Assembly: GCA_003427395.1 (NCBI GenBank)
Contig: BFEA01000883.1
Span: forward strand, 195,768 to 220,512
Source of the DNA: Chara braunii
Taxonomy: Eukaryota; Streptophyta; Charophyceae; Charales; Characeae
Length of the DNA stretch: 24,745 nucleotides
Reading direction: 5' to 3'
Shown piece by piece: positions 15,480-24,745 of the stretch (position 1 is the first letter of the stretch; each line of letters starts with the position of its first letter). The notes below the pieces were generated by a model. That model was not told where the DNA came from, ran no database searches, and saw only the letters and a program-made list of their open reading frames with translations. Both the position numbers and the translations under genes were made by a program.

Positions 15480-16350
15480 ATGATAACTTACAAAGGCCTA
15501 TTTCAAGGCTTGAAAAGCGATCTTACATGTTGCATCCCACGTGTAAGACAATGGGCAAGCAACAATAGAAATCAGGGCACAAACTTGTGATAGTATGATG
15601 CAAGACCAAAAAAGGAACGTAATTCACGGACGTTCGCGGGTTGAGGTCACCTCCATATGACCTCAACCTTGGTTGCCTCAGACTCAAGTCTTGTAGTAGA
15701 CAACCGGTGCCCAATATATATGACGGTGTCCCTCCCAAACTCGGATTTCTTTAAGTTAAGATAAAGTTGTGTTTTCTTGAGGAAGGTGAACACTTCCTCA
15801 AGGTGCTTCATGTGTTCCTCAATCGACTTGCTGAAAATCGGAATGTCGTCCAGATACACAACCACAGATCGACCAATCTGTTCGCGGAGGACCTTGTTCA
15901 TAAGACTTTGAAAGGTGGTCGGTGCATTCATGAGGTCGAATGGCACTACGGTAAATTCGTAAGGCCTGTCGCGAGTCTTGAACGCAGTCTTGTGCTGGTT
16001 CGCAGGACCGACTTCAATCTGGTGGTACCAAACTTGAGATCGATCTTGGAGAAGGCCTTGCACCCGCCTGCAACATCAAACAAATCATCTCTGTGTGGCA
16101 ATGGGTACACCTTCTTCCTTGTGATGCGGTTTAGACTGTGGTAATTAATACACATACGGAGTTTGTCTCCTTTCTTTGGGACAAACAGAACGGGTGCACC
16201 AAATTCAGATTCACTAGGCTTTACCCATCCCTTGTCAATCATCATGTCGATCTGTTTTCGGAGTTCCTCCAACTTGTCGTATCCCATGCGGTATACACAG
16301 CCCTTTGGAAGAACAACGCCTTCAACCAACTCAATCGTGTGTTTGACCAA
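15480..16350 (-). pseudogene. Reverse transcriptase domain of the chromovirus pol
   Basis: The RT is split over three frames. At 15946-16350 lie the fingers: KGWVKPSESEFGAPVLFVPK and LRMCINYHSLNRITRK, then FSKIDLK, after which the frame slips. At 15647-16063 come FEF-type PYEFTVVPFDLMNAPTTFQ and the catalytic YLDD (15845-15856) followed by IPIFS. The connection region with ANVRELRSFFGLASYYHKFV is in another frame at about 15590-15650 and stops soon after. Both YLDD aspartates remain. Frameshifts at about 16050 and 15650 disable the protein. Confidence 0.95.
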
Positions 16351-16397
16351 TCATTTGGGGACTCCACGAGGTTCGGCTAGAACTTTCGGAAATCGGT

Positions 16398-17042
16398 CTA
16401 GTAGGTTGTGGATGCTTGTTTGGATCGGCAAGGTGGGGAATCAGAAAAAGGATTACCTAGATCAGATTGCAAATTATTAGTGAAGGTAACCGAATATGAA
16501 GTAGAATCATTTGGAATAGAAGTAGATGTAGGGATATAAGTAGATGTATCATGCAAAGTAGAATTATTACTCGCCGGAAAAGTAGAAGGTACATGACTAG
16601 GACGAACAAAGGCAACATACAACTGTTCATCCTCTTTATGCTTGCACCACTTCTTGCAGAACCGCATGACATTAAGAAAAGTCACTAGAGATTCATGCTT
16701 CTTATCCAAGTGGACGGGAAGCTCGTTCCCTTGAGCATATTTGACCACGAAAAGTGATTCCTTCCACTTGGTCCATTCGCATTGGGACCGCAACCACCCC
16801 AAACCGAGGACTACATCGAAGGGACACCCCAAACCCACTTTGCGTATCCCGTGTGGTGACATTAAGTTAGTTGTGGTACCACAGTCAGTCAAAACGCGGA
16901 GATAGCGGTGGTTAATGAGAAGTTCGAAGAAGATGAACTTTGTTGTCCCTTTAGCATGATGTTGTTTCATATCAACCCAATGAAGCTTTAGGTGATAGTG
17001 AAAGTCGACCTTCTCAGACTCCTCCAAAGGCTCAACATACAA
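16398..17042 (-). pseudogene. Aspartic protease region of the chromovirus
   Basis: A 214-codon open frame. The retropepsin active-site region reads LRVLTDCGTTTNLMS, with the catalytic Asp at 16884-16886. The usual D-[ST]-G is D-C-G here. It is followed by FDVVLGLGWL, the conserved flap/wide-turn block of plant gypsy proteases. The C-terminal third is a Ser/Thr/Asn-rich linker (for example TSTYIPTSTSIPNDSTS) towards RT. It would cleave the Gag-Pol polyprotein in an intact element. Confidence 0.85.
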
Positions 17043-17209
17043 AACACGACAAGCATTAGCCTTGGAGTTGGCAGAAGTCGGGGCTTGAAGGGAAGATTGT
17101 TGAACCGTGCCAAGTTCCTTGGAGGAACTACCTCTTATTGGTTCAGACTCCCTTGTCGTAGAGTGTGTTGAATTCGCTACGCCTAATTCAGGTTTCCCTG
17201 CAGCCTAGA

Positions 17210-18300
17210 GCATCCTTGGACCGTATGATTAGTCTTGAGGCAATGCAGGCAAACCCCTTTCTTCACCCTAATCTTTCATTCAACCTCACTGATCCAGAGG
17301 GCAACCCAAGGCTTAGTACTTGTGTCCTTCAGATTGACTGGGATTTTGGCTCCTTCAGGGAGTGTGACAAAGTTCCTTACAGAGTTTCGGTTTTGGTTTC
17401 CCTTACTATGAGCAGTCTTTTTGAAGGCACATAATTGTTCCTCTCTGTCATTGATCTTGGATTCTTGGGTCGAAGAATAGGTTGTATCAACGTCATGTTC
17501 TTGGTCGTCGCCAAGAGTGGGGTCATCTGCTTCGCCCTCCCCTTCAACCTCCAGCAAGTCAAGCGTAGCAAGACGGTTGCTACCACGAAACCGTCCATGG
17601 ACAAAGGTCTTTTTGCGGCTTGTTGTGGTAGTAAGGTATGCTGCCTCGAGACTGACTACATCCTTTATGAAAGAGAACCAGTCAGTGTAACCTAGGCGAT
17701 TTGTGAAAGTGGTGGGAACCATACCTTTGACCACATCCAAGCATGATTGCACTGTCAGTTCCAACCCTGGTGTAGCAAAGAGTTTGTTGACATGCAATTG
17801 CAACTTGTGCATGGTGCCCTGCCACTTGCTGCGCTTGAGGTCATCAAGTTGGATCTTTATTCGTGCTGCAGCATGTGGGTCCTTATATTGTGCAATTAGT
17901 ATTTCTTTGAGAGTGTTTATCAGGATGACTTTAAGCCACTCTGTCAGATCGATCTTAAGAATATTCCAGCTTGCATAGCTCGGACTTCTAGGAAGCCTCG
18001 TATGACAGTCTCAACGTTTGTTCCAAGGATCAAGAACTGGTTCACTCTTTGAGTGCTCTGTACCTCAAAGTAAGCTCTCATGGAGCTGATACAAGACTCC
18101 ACGTCTTCCTTGCCATCGTATCTGGATGGTATCATTTTCACCTTTTGGTCCATGTATAAACTACTATTTCTGGGACCAGTCATTGCTAGTTTCGATCTCA
18201 GGGCTGCAGCAGTTGCAGAATTTCCTGCGCTATCACTTGTAGCAGCAGTGGAATCTGTGCACCTGTTGTAGGTCCTGAAAGACTTGCAACCAAACTCAAC
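17210..18300 (-). pseudogene. gag of the chromovirus with CCHC zinc knuckle
   Basis: The N-terminal part (about 17944-18300) contains KVKMIPSRYDGKEDVESCIS and SMRAYFEVQSTQRVNQFLI, typical of the plant gypsy gag core. A frameshift near 17960 leads to a second frame with DLTEWLKVILINTLKEIL and LDDLKRSKWQGTMHKLQLH, running to 17276. There a TGA interrupts, but the same frame continues into CLHCLKTNHTVQGC, an exact C-x2-C-x4-H-x4-C knuckle at 17210-17251. Gag packages the RNA. Between the two is an acidic Asp/Glu-rich linker. Confidence 0.88.
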
Positions 18301-18350
18301 GAAGAAGAAGAAGAAAAAGAAGAAGAAGAAGAAAAGAAGAAGAGGAAGTA
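18299..18350. repeat. (GAA)n-rich tract
   Basis: GAA repeats with AAA interruptions at the start of gag. The poly-Phe frame read across it on the minus strand is probably not the true gag start. Confidence 0.85.
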
Positions 18351-20411
18351 TGAAGAGGTGCAAGAACAAATCGGTTAGCAACAAGAGATAGGGGAAGGGA
18401 GTTTAAGATCTGGGCCAGATGCAGATTATCTGGTCATGGTGCTCCTTGGCCATTTCCGCCATTTGAGTCCGCAGATGGCTCACCTGGTCGAGTAATTTGG
18501 ACTTTATACGAGAGAAGGTTAACGGAGACCCTAATTTTCAGACCACTTGCCATGCCATTTATATGAAAACCAAAGGGTCATTTTAACCAAACTTGTCACC
18601 AATTCGTAGAGTGGAGACCATACTAACTAACTGCAAAACAAAATCCAAAAATAAAAAATAAAAAACATATAAAACAGCAAGGCAAAAGTGCATTTTCATG
18701 AAATTTCGCCAACATCTCAATTTCATAAATCTTGGGAAATTTCATAAATTTCAGAAATCTTAACAAAGGAAATTCCAATTCTCCAAATGACACAAAATTT
18801 GGCACACACCAATGTTGAACCAAAACAAGAACAGGCAAAAAAAATAAAAATAAAAAACATAAAATTTGACCCCGAAACCCTAATTTCAGTTTTGGACCCG
18901 TTACCCAAGGCCTGAAAATGGGGGTCCCCGTTAACCATTTGTGGTAGAGGGTCTGGTACAATGGTTTATCTTCATCACCCGCTACATCCACCCGACCCTT
19001 CAAAATTTCATAAACTTGGTCGGTGTCATGTTGGAACTAGTAGATCCTTAAGTTGCAATTGCCTCTCTCTCACTTCTCTACTGTCCACGCGTCGTGACGA
19101 GCACAAAATGAACTCCGACAAAAAATAACAGACTGAAAAACATATAGAAGAGAAGGTAGAACTCCTGGCCGGAGCGGCAAATATTTGGACTAGAGAGCAA
19201 CCAAAAATAAAGAATAAAATAATTCAGAACAGAGTTTTGACTCCGCGTTTTAGTCCGGTCAGACCAAGTACGAGGTCCCCTCGAACCTAATCCGATCGGC
19301 ATCGTTAAAGCACAACAAATCAGACTACAAGTGACGACATACAACAACGGAGAATTGAGTGGCGTATAAGGTGCAGGTCAAGCATCGGATTGTGCGTCAT
19401 CAGGCCGCAAAACATCTCAGCCGAGATCCCCTCGGCAGCGAGTGCTCTGACCAAAAGAAAACAATGGATTCCAAATATAAAAGAGAGCGACACTGCGTCA
19501 ACAGATTAGGGTCCAAGGGACCCTTCTTGTTTGGGCCTGGCCCTACTGAGTCCCAATGGGTCCCACTTAGGTTGCGACCAAGTCCCAAGCAAGAAAAGCA
19601 CCACAGGGTCCTACTTTTTGCCTCTAATGTACTGAAAAACGAAATTCAACTTTTCAGAGAGAGCCTCCAAACTAAATCCGCTCAAAATAAAAGGACAAAG
19701 CACTGTAGGAAGATATTGCATTCAAAGCAAGATACTTCCTCTCTCCATCCATCAGGAGTTTGTACACCAATGCACACAACCTAGACTTCAGAGGAGTAGG
19801 AGAGAGACCCAGAAGTACCCCAACAGGACAAACAATACCATGCACGCACACATGGGCAACCCTTAGGTGCATGACACTTACCTGCATGGCCCGGACACCA
19901 AGATGAAGTATAACTCCCTCCCCTTCCTCATATGGTCTCCCTAACCCTATTCACTACCTCTACACTAGCGTCCTATCATGTAGGAGGGTCTGACTTCAAC
20001 ACCAAAGTGCAACGCCCGATCCCCCGCCGATGCTGAAGAGCAAAGTAGCAACTTGCAGTCTATAGATTCAGAATGGCTACCTCCCTCAAGCTCGCCTACT
20101 TGAGGTAGGCCCTTAAGTCACCAAGTATCTCCCTTAGGTCAGATTCCAGGTGCGAGTGCCTCTCACTGTCACCTCTCAAATTGTCGCATGAAGTCCTCTT
20201 GATGTGTCTCACCACCACAAGCTCACTCTCAATCAACCTGGCCAGGTCTAGTGTCGACCCAACACGACCGAACCAGGTGGGGGCAGCTTCCCCAATCCAC
20301 GCTGCCCCACTTCCCACTTCGGACAAACTCTAACCCTAAGTGGTCAGCCCTAACCACTTAGGTTAGGGTTAGGGTGGATAAGTCAACTCTTACCAGCTGC
20401 AAGTAGAATCC
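18351..20411 (-). other. Leader region between primer site and gag
   Basis: About 2 kb without recognisable protein domains, long for a gypsy leader. Minus frames such as 18623-19003 (Phe/Leu-rich C-terminus) have no motif. An inverted repeat CCTAAGTGGT/ACCACTTAGG lies at 20335-20362, followed by TTAGGGTTAGGG at 20363-20374; both are close to the primer site and could structure the leader RNA. Confidence 0.5.
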
Positions 20412-20424
20412 GCTCTGATATCAA
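20412..20424 (-). promoter_or_regulatory. Primer binding site, initiator Met tRNA type
   Basis: On the sense strand, directly after the LTR end (TAACA), lies T then TGATATCAGAGC. The iMet-type site of plant retrotransposons is TGGTATCAGAGC, so 11 of 12 bases match. It fixes the element's orientation and identifies 20425-21671 as the 5' LTR. Confidence 0.85.
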
Positions 20425-21671
20425 TGTTATGATCCTGGCCAATTTCGAAGTACACATTCATAAGAAAGTACAATGTCGTGCAATTGCAAAAGAAATGAAT
20501 GAACTTGAGAGGACGGAGAGGGAAAGAAGAAGAAGAAGAAGAAGAAGAAGAAGAAGATCTACACCAGCATAGACCAATGATAATTCTCTTCTTCTTTGCC
20601 AACCACTATCCTCCTCCTCCTTATCTCCTTCCCTCGTATTCAAACACGAAATAATGATAATAATGTTGAATGGCTGAACCAGAATCGATATCCAAATCCC
20701 TCTTCTACTACAGGTATCACATGAGGTCCACTATAGCCATGGCCACCCTCCTCCTCCTTCCTTCAAGGCCAAGGCTATGGCGGACTACCAGGGCATTACC
20801 CTGCTGTGCAAAGGACAACACAAAGCAGCTAGGGCTGCTCCTGTTCATGCCTGACTCTGCCTCGAAGCTTCTTGGTGCAGCTGTACCCAGCAGGGCCTTC
20901 TGGATGCAGCGTCTAACAAGATGATGACGATGGCGTCCACCATAGCCAGGTAAGTACCTCTGGAGCTCCCCTCCTCCTAGTCCTTGTCTTCTTCCTCCTT
21001 GTGTCCTTGCTCCCTCCCCGGCACTGCTGCTCTATGCTAGCGCTGGTCCAGCCAGCGCTCCAGCCAGTGTGTCGCCAAACTTGCACACCGACAATGAGGA
21101 GGAGCACTTCGCTCCTCCTGGAGATATAGCGGCCTGCTTGCCTCTTGGCGAGTGACTTGCTAGGCCGCGCGGCCTCCAAGCAACCGGGGAGGGAAAACAT
21201 AATTGCAGACGCTGATATTGTCCGTACAGGCCCTAGACTCAGACTGGTTAGACTGGTACCCCCCTAGACCTAGCCCACAACCACTGGGCCTCTAAAAATG
21301 CCAACTACGTCTTCTTCTGCTCGGCCTCGAGTACCCGGCACATCTACTTCTTCCTGGTGTGGTACCCGCCTGTGTTTTTCCGCTGCTCCAAGTGTCGCGG
21401 GCCTGTTCCAGCCACTTGAGTGTTTTCCCCACTGCAACCCTCAATGTCACGGCCACAGGTAAGTACCGGCCCTTTGGGCCTTCCGCATGGACAAGTACCC
21501 TTGCAGGGTCACACACACACTCAAACTGACGAGCACTCAGACAGGCACGCAGACCAGCAAGCACGCAAACACTCAGACTTAGAAAACTCAGCAAGCGGGA
21601 GACTCAGCAAGGCATACATTCCATTGGCAATCAGCTGTGTGTCTCAGTCCGTTATTTGACAGTTCCTAACA
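20425..21671 (-). repeat. 5' LTR of the chromovirus (1247 bp)
   Basis: On the + strand it runs from TGTTATGATCCTGG to GTTCCTAACA, with the same TGTTA/TAACA ends as the 3' LTR. It is shorter by 73 bp through several indels. A (GAA)n tract lies at about 20526-20556. The palindrome GGCCGCGCGGCC is at 21163-21174. The considerable divergence from the other LTR indicates an old insertion or different parent elements. Confidence 0.93.
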
Positions 21672-21736
21672 GATGACATAAAGAAAAGGAGTTGTTTGAG
21701 GATTTAGTTCTGTGTGTATGAACAATTAGGATGTCG

Positions 21737-22182
21737 TACATCTTTCCTGATTACGGAAGAGGCAAGCATCTGAGACGGTGTTGCTGTGTAACAGGATATA
21801 GGCATTACGCAATAGTGGTGAGGGGGCATAGTGGGACATTTGAGTGTATATTACACTGTATAATGGTATGTACAGTTAGGATACCGCAGTTTTCTTGAGT
21901 GTGATAGGCGCAATCAACTGCGGGTCTGTGATGGTTTGTATCAGCGTTGGTATTATGTAGGAGAGGTTAGAGAATTGAAGATGCGTTTTGAGTGTGGGTT
22001 TAGGGTTCTAGGGTTTAGGGTATTGGAGTCCATCTTTCCTGAGGATGTAGGGGTGACCAGCTGAGACGTCGCTGCTTGGTAACAGTACAGGTGTTACACA
22101 ATAGTGGCAAGCGAGCCAAATAAGAGGTTTGAGTGTATATACAGTTAGCAAACCATAGTTTTTTCCTTGTCAATGAGTGCAA
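21737..22182. repeat. Two ~165-bp direct repeats with a spacer
   Basis: Copy 1 (21737-21913) and copy 2 (22029-22182) share, in order, CATCTTTCCTGA, CTGAGACG, GTAACAG, GGCATTACGCAATAGTGG or its variant, TTTGAGTGTATAT, TACAGTTAG, CATAGTTTT or CGCAGTTTT and GAGTG/CAA blocks. Identity is moderate. The family is unknown; it may be part of a tandem array or a duplicated regulatory region. Confidence 0.85.
21996..22020. repeat. Plant-telomere-like TTTAGGG motifs
   Basis: GGGTTTAGGGTTCTAGGG followed by TTTAGGG: three TTTAGGG-like units, one imperfect. It lies in the spacer between the two direct repeats. It is too short to be a telomere; an interstitial trace or chance. Confidence 0.6.
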
Positions 22183-22310
22183 TTTAAAAAAAAAGAGTCC
22201 GAACATTGACTCAGAGTACAGCAGGACTACTCAAGTAAAAAGACAAGATGTTTTTCAACAACATATGATAGATTTTCAAAAGACTATCAAAAAAATACGA
22301 CAATAGAAAG

Positions 22311-22428
22311 GTCTCGAGTAGCTCAGTGGTTAGAGCAAATGGCTGTTAAGTGCGCCGATTTTAATTTGGCATGTGGTTTACCTGCTTGATCACAAAATCC
22401 AGATCTACTCACTGACACTTTTTTTTTT
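22311..22428 (+). pseudogene. tRNA-Asn-like 5' half with Pol III features
   Basis: GTCTCGAGTAGCTCAGTGG followed by TTAGAGC is a full D-arm with an A-box, and CTGTTAA 7 bases later is an anticodon loop with GTT (Asn). After that the sequence departs: the anticodon stem does not pair, and there is no clear GGTTCGA B-box or T-arm. A T9 run (about 22420-22428) could terminate Pol III transcription. It is either a broken tRNA gene or the tRNA-derived head of a SINE about 115 bp long. Confidence 0.5.
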
Positions 22429-23582
22429 ATTATATCAGAGATAGGTGCTTCCATTGTGATATTGGTTTTTCCAAGATTGATAAGTGTAGACAATAATTTC
22501 ACTTTGTTTCGTCTTTGTTTCTTTTGCCTAACCCACAAACACACAGGTGCCCCATCTATTATCTCAGGGGAGGCAGTGCGTTTGCTTAATACTGGCCAGC
22601 ATGAAAAATGGACCATATGCGTGAACAACATGTAGTGTACCGAGGGGAATCCCCCCGTCCTCAGCATCGCACGGATTAGCCACGGCCTCGGAGGATCATT
22701 TGTAGCCAGAAGAACTCACTATCTATGGTACCCAGACACTGCAAACTTCATCGCCCCAGGAGGGTGTAAATCATTGGACTGCTGTTATGTCCCTCCCTCC
22801 TTCCTCCGCAATCCGTACACGTCCCATCGCAGTCCGTAGAACACAGTATGCTGCCATTAGTGTCATAACACCTGTTTTGGGCGCCTTATGTAAATATGCT
22901 TCTTGTACATATCCGCTGCAGGTCAAAATGTGATGCAAAGAAGATATGTTCATGTAATACACTCGTCAATACTCGGTATGCTTTTCCATGCACTCAGTTC
23001 CATCTACTACATACATTTATGAAACACAAATTTAATATCTCCCTATGCATTTTGATGACGTTACCATGACCGTGTCTCCGTTATGCTCCCAAGGGGGCTC
23101 CCAGTATATACTGGCCATTATATGGGAGAGATGAGGATAGTTATGATGACAAGTGCACTCCAAGAGTGAGAGCAAGCAGTGAGGTGCCCTACTAATATAC
23201 ACTACCCCTCCCCCACCTCTTCCCTACGCGACAGACCCCTCTACCATGGCACTATCCAATCGACCCCTAGGTTGCGGTTGCCACTGCTACCCCTGCCTGG
23301 GGTTTAAGAAATGGTCTGAAGGACAAGTGATGGGCCTGACGGTTGATTACCACCGGAGCCTTATAATGCCCGCTATGTGTCAGCAAAAAATGTATTCTCA
23401 ATTGGCGTAGTAGGATGCAAACTTCAGCAGTCCCGATCGAAATCCACTTGCAGGGCATATGAGGGTTAACCTGCATGCATGCCATCACCTCGGTGGCAGA
23501 TGACTGATGGCCTCCCCTGCCCGCCTCATTCTGGCAATCCGTGTGCATCCCTTCGCAATCCGTATGCATCCCGTTGGATTGT
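22429..23582. other. Non-genic stretch with short recurring GCAATCCGT phrases
   Basis: No convincing gene. GCAATCCGTACACGTCCC and GCAGTCCGT occur near 22808-22838, and the related GCAATCCGTGTGCATCCC and GCAATCCGTATGCATCCC occur in tandem (~20-bp unit) at 23535-23574, just before the third LTR copy. The rest holds only short open frames. Confidence 0.5.
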
Positions 23583-24440
23583 GTGTCTGCTAAGATTCCT
23601 GCTTTCGCTGATATTTCTAAGTCTGTGTGTGAGCGTGTTTGCTGGTTTCCGTGTGTCTGTCGGGTTCCCTGAGTGTTTCAGTGTGTGTGTGACATGCCAG
23701 GGTAGTTGTGTGTTTGTGAGGCCCTCAGGCCTGGTACTTACCTGTGGCCGTGACTTTGAGGGTTGCAGTGGAAAAAAACAATAAAGTAGCGAGGCAAGTA
23801 GGCCGTGTCGCTGAGGGCCACTCAGTAGCGGGTAGGCTAGGCCGGTAGCACTCAAGTAGCTGTAGGCCTAGCAGAAGAAGAAAAAAAGTTGGGACTTTTA
23901 GAGGTCGAGCAACCAGTAGGCTTATGTAGGCGGGTACCAGTCCAAGTAGCCTGAGTCTAGGGCCTGTGCGGACGATATCAGAGCCGACAATGATGTTTCC
24001 CTCTGAAAGGGAGGAGCTACTGGTTGCTCGGAGGCCGCACGGCCGGGAAGTCACCAGCTGTGAGGCTGGTTGGCCGCTATATATCCAGGTGCCTGGCTAT
24101 GGCGAGCAGCCCAGCTTGAGCAGAAGGAAGAAGGGGGCGAAGGAGGAGAGTGGTGAGGACTGGATATGGAGGTCGGCATCTTCATCTTCTTGGTTGGCGC
24201 TGCTGCTGGAAGGTCCTTGTTAGGGTGCGCTGCTACAAGAGGGCTTCAAGGCAGAGTTAGGCATAGCAGCTTGGGGTGGAGTGGACATAGCTGCTTTCGC
24301 GTTGTCTTTTGGACATCAGAGGCTGGTCCCTGACCGAAATGGAGGAAGGTGGAGGCCATGGCTATGGTGGACCTCATATTGTGCCACCGATAGGAGACGG
24401 ATTCGGACATTGGTTCTGGTTCAGGCACTCATTATTATTA
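23583..24440 (+). repeat. Truncated third LTR of the same chromovirus family, opposite orientation
   Basis: The reverse complement of this region follows LTR copies 1 and 2 closely. Shared blocks include TTCTAAGTCTGTGTGTG, GGTACTTACCTGTGGCCGTG, GGTTGCAGTGG, CCGCTATATATCC and CATTGGTTCTGGTTC. It lacks about 70 bases at the sense 5' end and about 230 at the sense 3' end, and no internal element is attached. It is a broken solo copy, inverted relative to the main element 1.9 kb away. Confidence 0.85.
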
Positions 24441-24687
24441 CAAGTGGACCTGCCGCAGCTACGCTGCGGGGAAGGACAATGACTAAACATTTTGTGAAAC
24501 ACCCCAGCCATCAGTTGGATCCCATCTTTGCAATGTACCCCTACCGGACGCTGCCCAACATCGCAAAATGCCCCGGCAGTTGCTAAGTTTTCGCACACAC
24601 ACACAGACACACACACAAAAAAAAAAAGTGTATATTTCCATGTTGAAGCGGTAGATTCATTCGATTTTGCTGATCCTATCAATGGAA

Positions 24688-24690
<3 letters not shown>
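24441..24690. other. Terminal spacer, no supported gene
   Basis: A CCGCAG/CTGCGG hairpin lies at about 24451-24467. Minor (CA)n and A11 tracts lie near 24592-24627. A + frame ending at about 24586 encodes a plausible but unrecognised peptide (HFVKHPSHQLDPIFAMYPYR). Confidence 0.4.

Positions 24691-24691
<1 letters not shown>

Positions 24692-24745
<54 letters not shown>
24692..24745. repeat. (CT)27 microsatellite at the window end
   Basis: An uninterrupted run of CT to the last base. Confidence 0.98.

Larger units (their letters stand above)
10982..21671 (-). mobile_element. Ty3/gypsy chromovirus (LTR retrotransposon), decayed
   Basis: An element of about 10.7 kb on the minus strand, bounded by two related LTRs that both run from TGTTA to TAACA. 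In sense order it has 5' LTR, tRNA primer site, ~2-kb leader, gag with zinc knuckle, protease, RT, RNase H, integrase, chromodomain, ~0.9-kb 3' region and 3' LTR. The order RT-RH-INT marks Ty3/gypsy, and the chromodomain after integrase marks the chromovirus branch, whose members are known to direct insertion to chromatin. All frames are broken. The 5-bp flanks differ (AGCTG on the left, GATGA on the right), so no target duplication survives. Either the insertion is old, or the outer LTRs come from two elements that recombined. Confidence 0.92.

Noticed and set aside
14795-16480. + strand open frames of 70-141 codons across the pol region
   Set aside because: The minus strand carries clear RT, RNase H and integrase motifs here, so the + frames are antisense shadows.
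18272-18384. Minus-strand N-terminus with a long poly-Phe run, resembling a membrane segment
   Set aside because: It is a translation of a (CTT)n tract in a frame not expected for gag; not a genuine signal or membrane helix.
21996-22020. True telomere
   Set aside because: Only about three units, one imperfect, with unrelated sequence on both sides.
1-24745. CRISPR arrays, bacterial operons or a prophage
   Set aside because: No evenly spaced repeats, no ribosome-binding-site-led gene packing and no phage genes; the content is eukaryotic.

Overview
This is a nuclear eukaryotic window with the look of a streptophyte (green alga or plant) genome. The grounds are one intact but divergent intronless HSP70 gene, a decayed Ty3/gypsy chromovirus with a chromodomain integrase and a tRNA-iMet type primer site, LINE remnants, many dinucleotide microsatellites, and no bacterial-style gene packing. 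A charophyte such as Chara is my best guess, from general style only; it is not proven by the sequence. The window starts in (GA)n and ends in (CT)n, so it may be a whole contig that broke at simple repeats at both ends.

Layout. Positions 1-7450 are mostly non-genic. They hold a GC-rich alternating purine/pyrimidine block (about 90-225), an unrecognised 208-codon minus-strand open frame (238-864), a 55-bp tandem duplication, homopolymers, a foldback sequence (4147-4259), two LINE fragments (about 4380-4614 and 4623-4857), one exon-like open frame (5909-6118) and a long (CA)n-(GA)n microsatellite. Positions 7456-9360 encode the only clearly intact protein, an HSP70-family chaperone with a cysteine-rich C-terminus in place of EEVD. 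Tandem duplications sit just before its start and just after its stop.

Positions 9739-10002 form a MITE-like foldback with 40-bp terminal inverted repeats. Positions 10370-10747 hold a diverged ~190-bp tandem duplication, followed by an unmistakable U6 snRNA-like sequence (10852-10953). About 28 bp further on, a minus-strand Ty3/gypsy chromovirus occupies 10982-21671. In sense order (high to low coordinate) it reads 5' LTR, PBS, long leader, gag with a CCHC knuckle, protease, RT (YLDD), RNase H, integrase, chromodomain, 3' LTR. Every open frame is broken by stops, frameshifts or insertions. A LINE 3' end with a poly(A) tail lies inside the integrase region, next to a separate rearranged block with a perfect 20-bp inverted repeat. 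A third, truncated LTR of the same family lies in the opposite orientation at 23583-24440.

Between these (21672-23580) are a duplicated ~165-bp unit, plant-telomere-like TTTAGGG motifs, and a tRNA-Asn-like Pol III head (22311-22350) followed by a T-run.

How it fits together: there is one probable working gene (HSP70). The rest is a nest of old repeats. The features I find most notable are the HSP70 tail, the U6-like locus beside the LTR element, consensus splice donors kept on the antisense strand of the LTR copies, and two long foldbacks.
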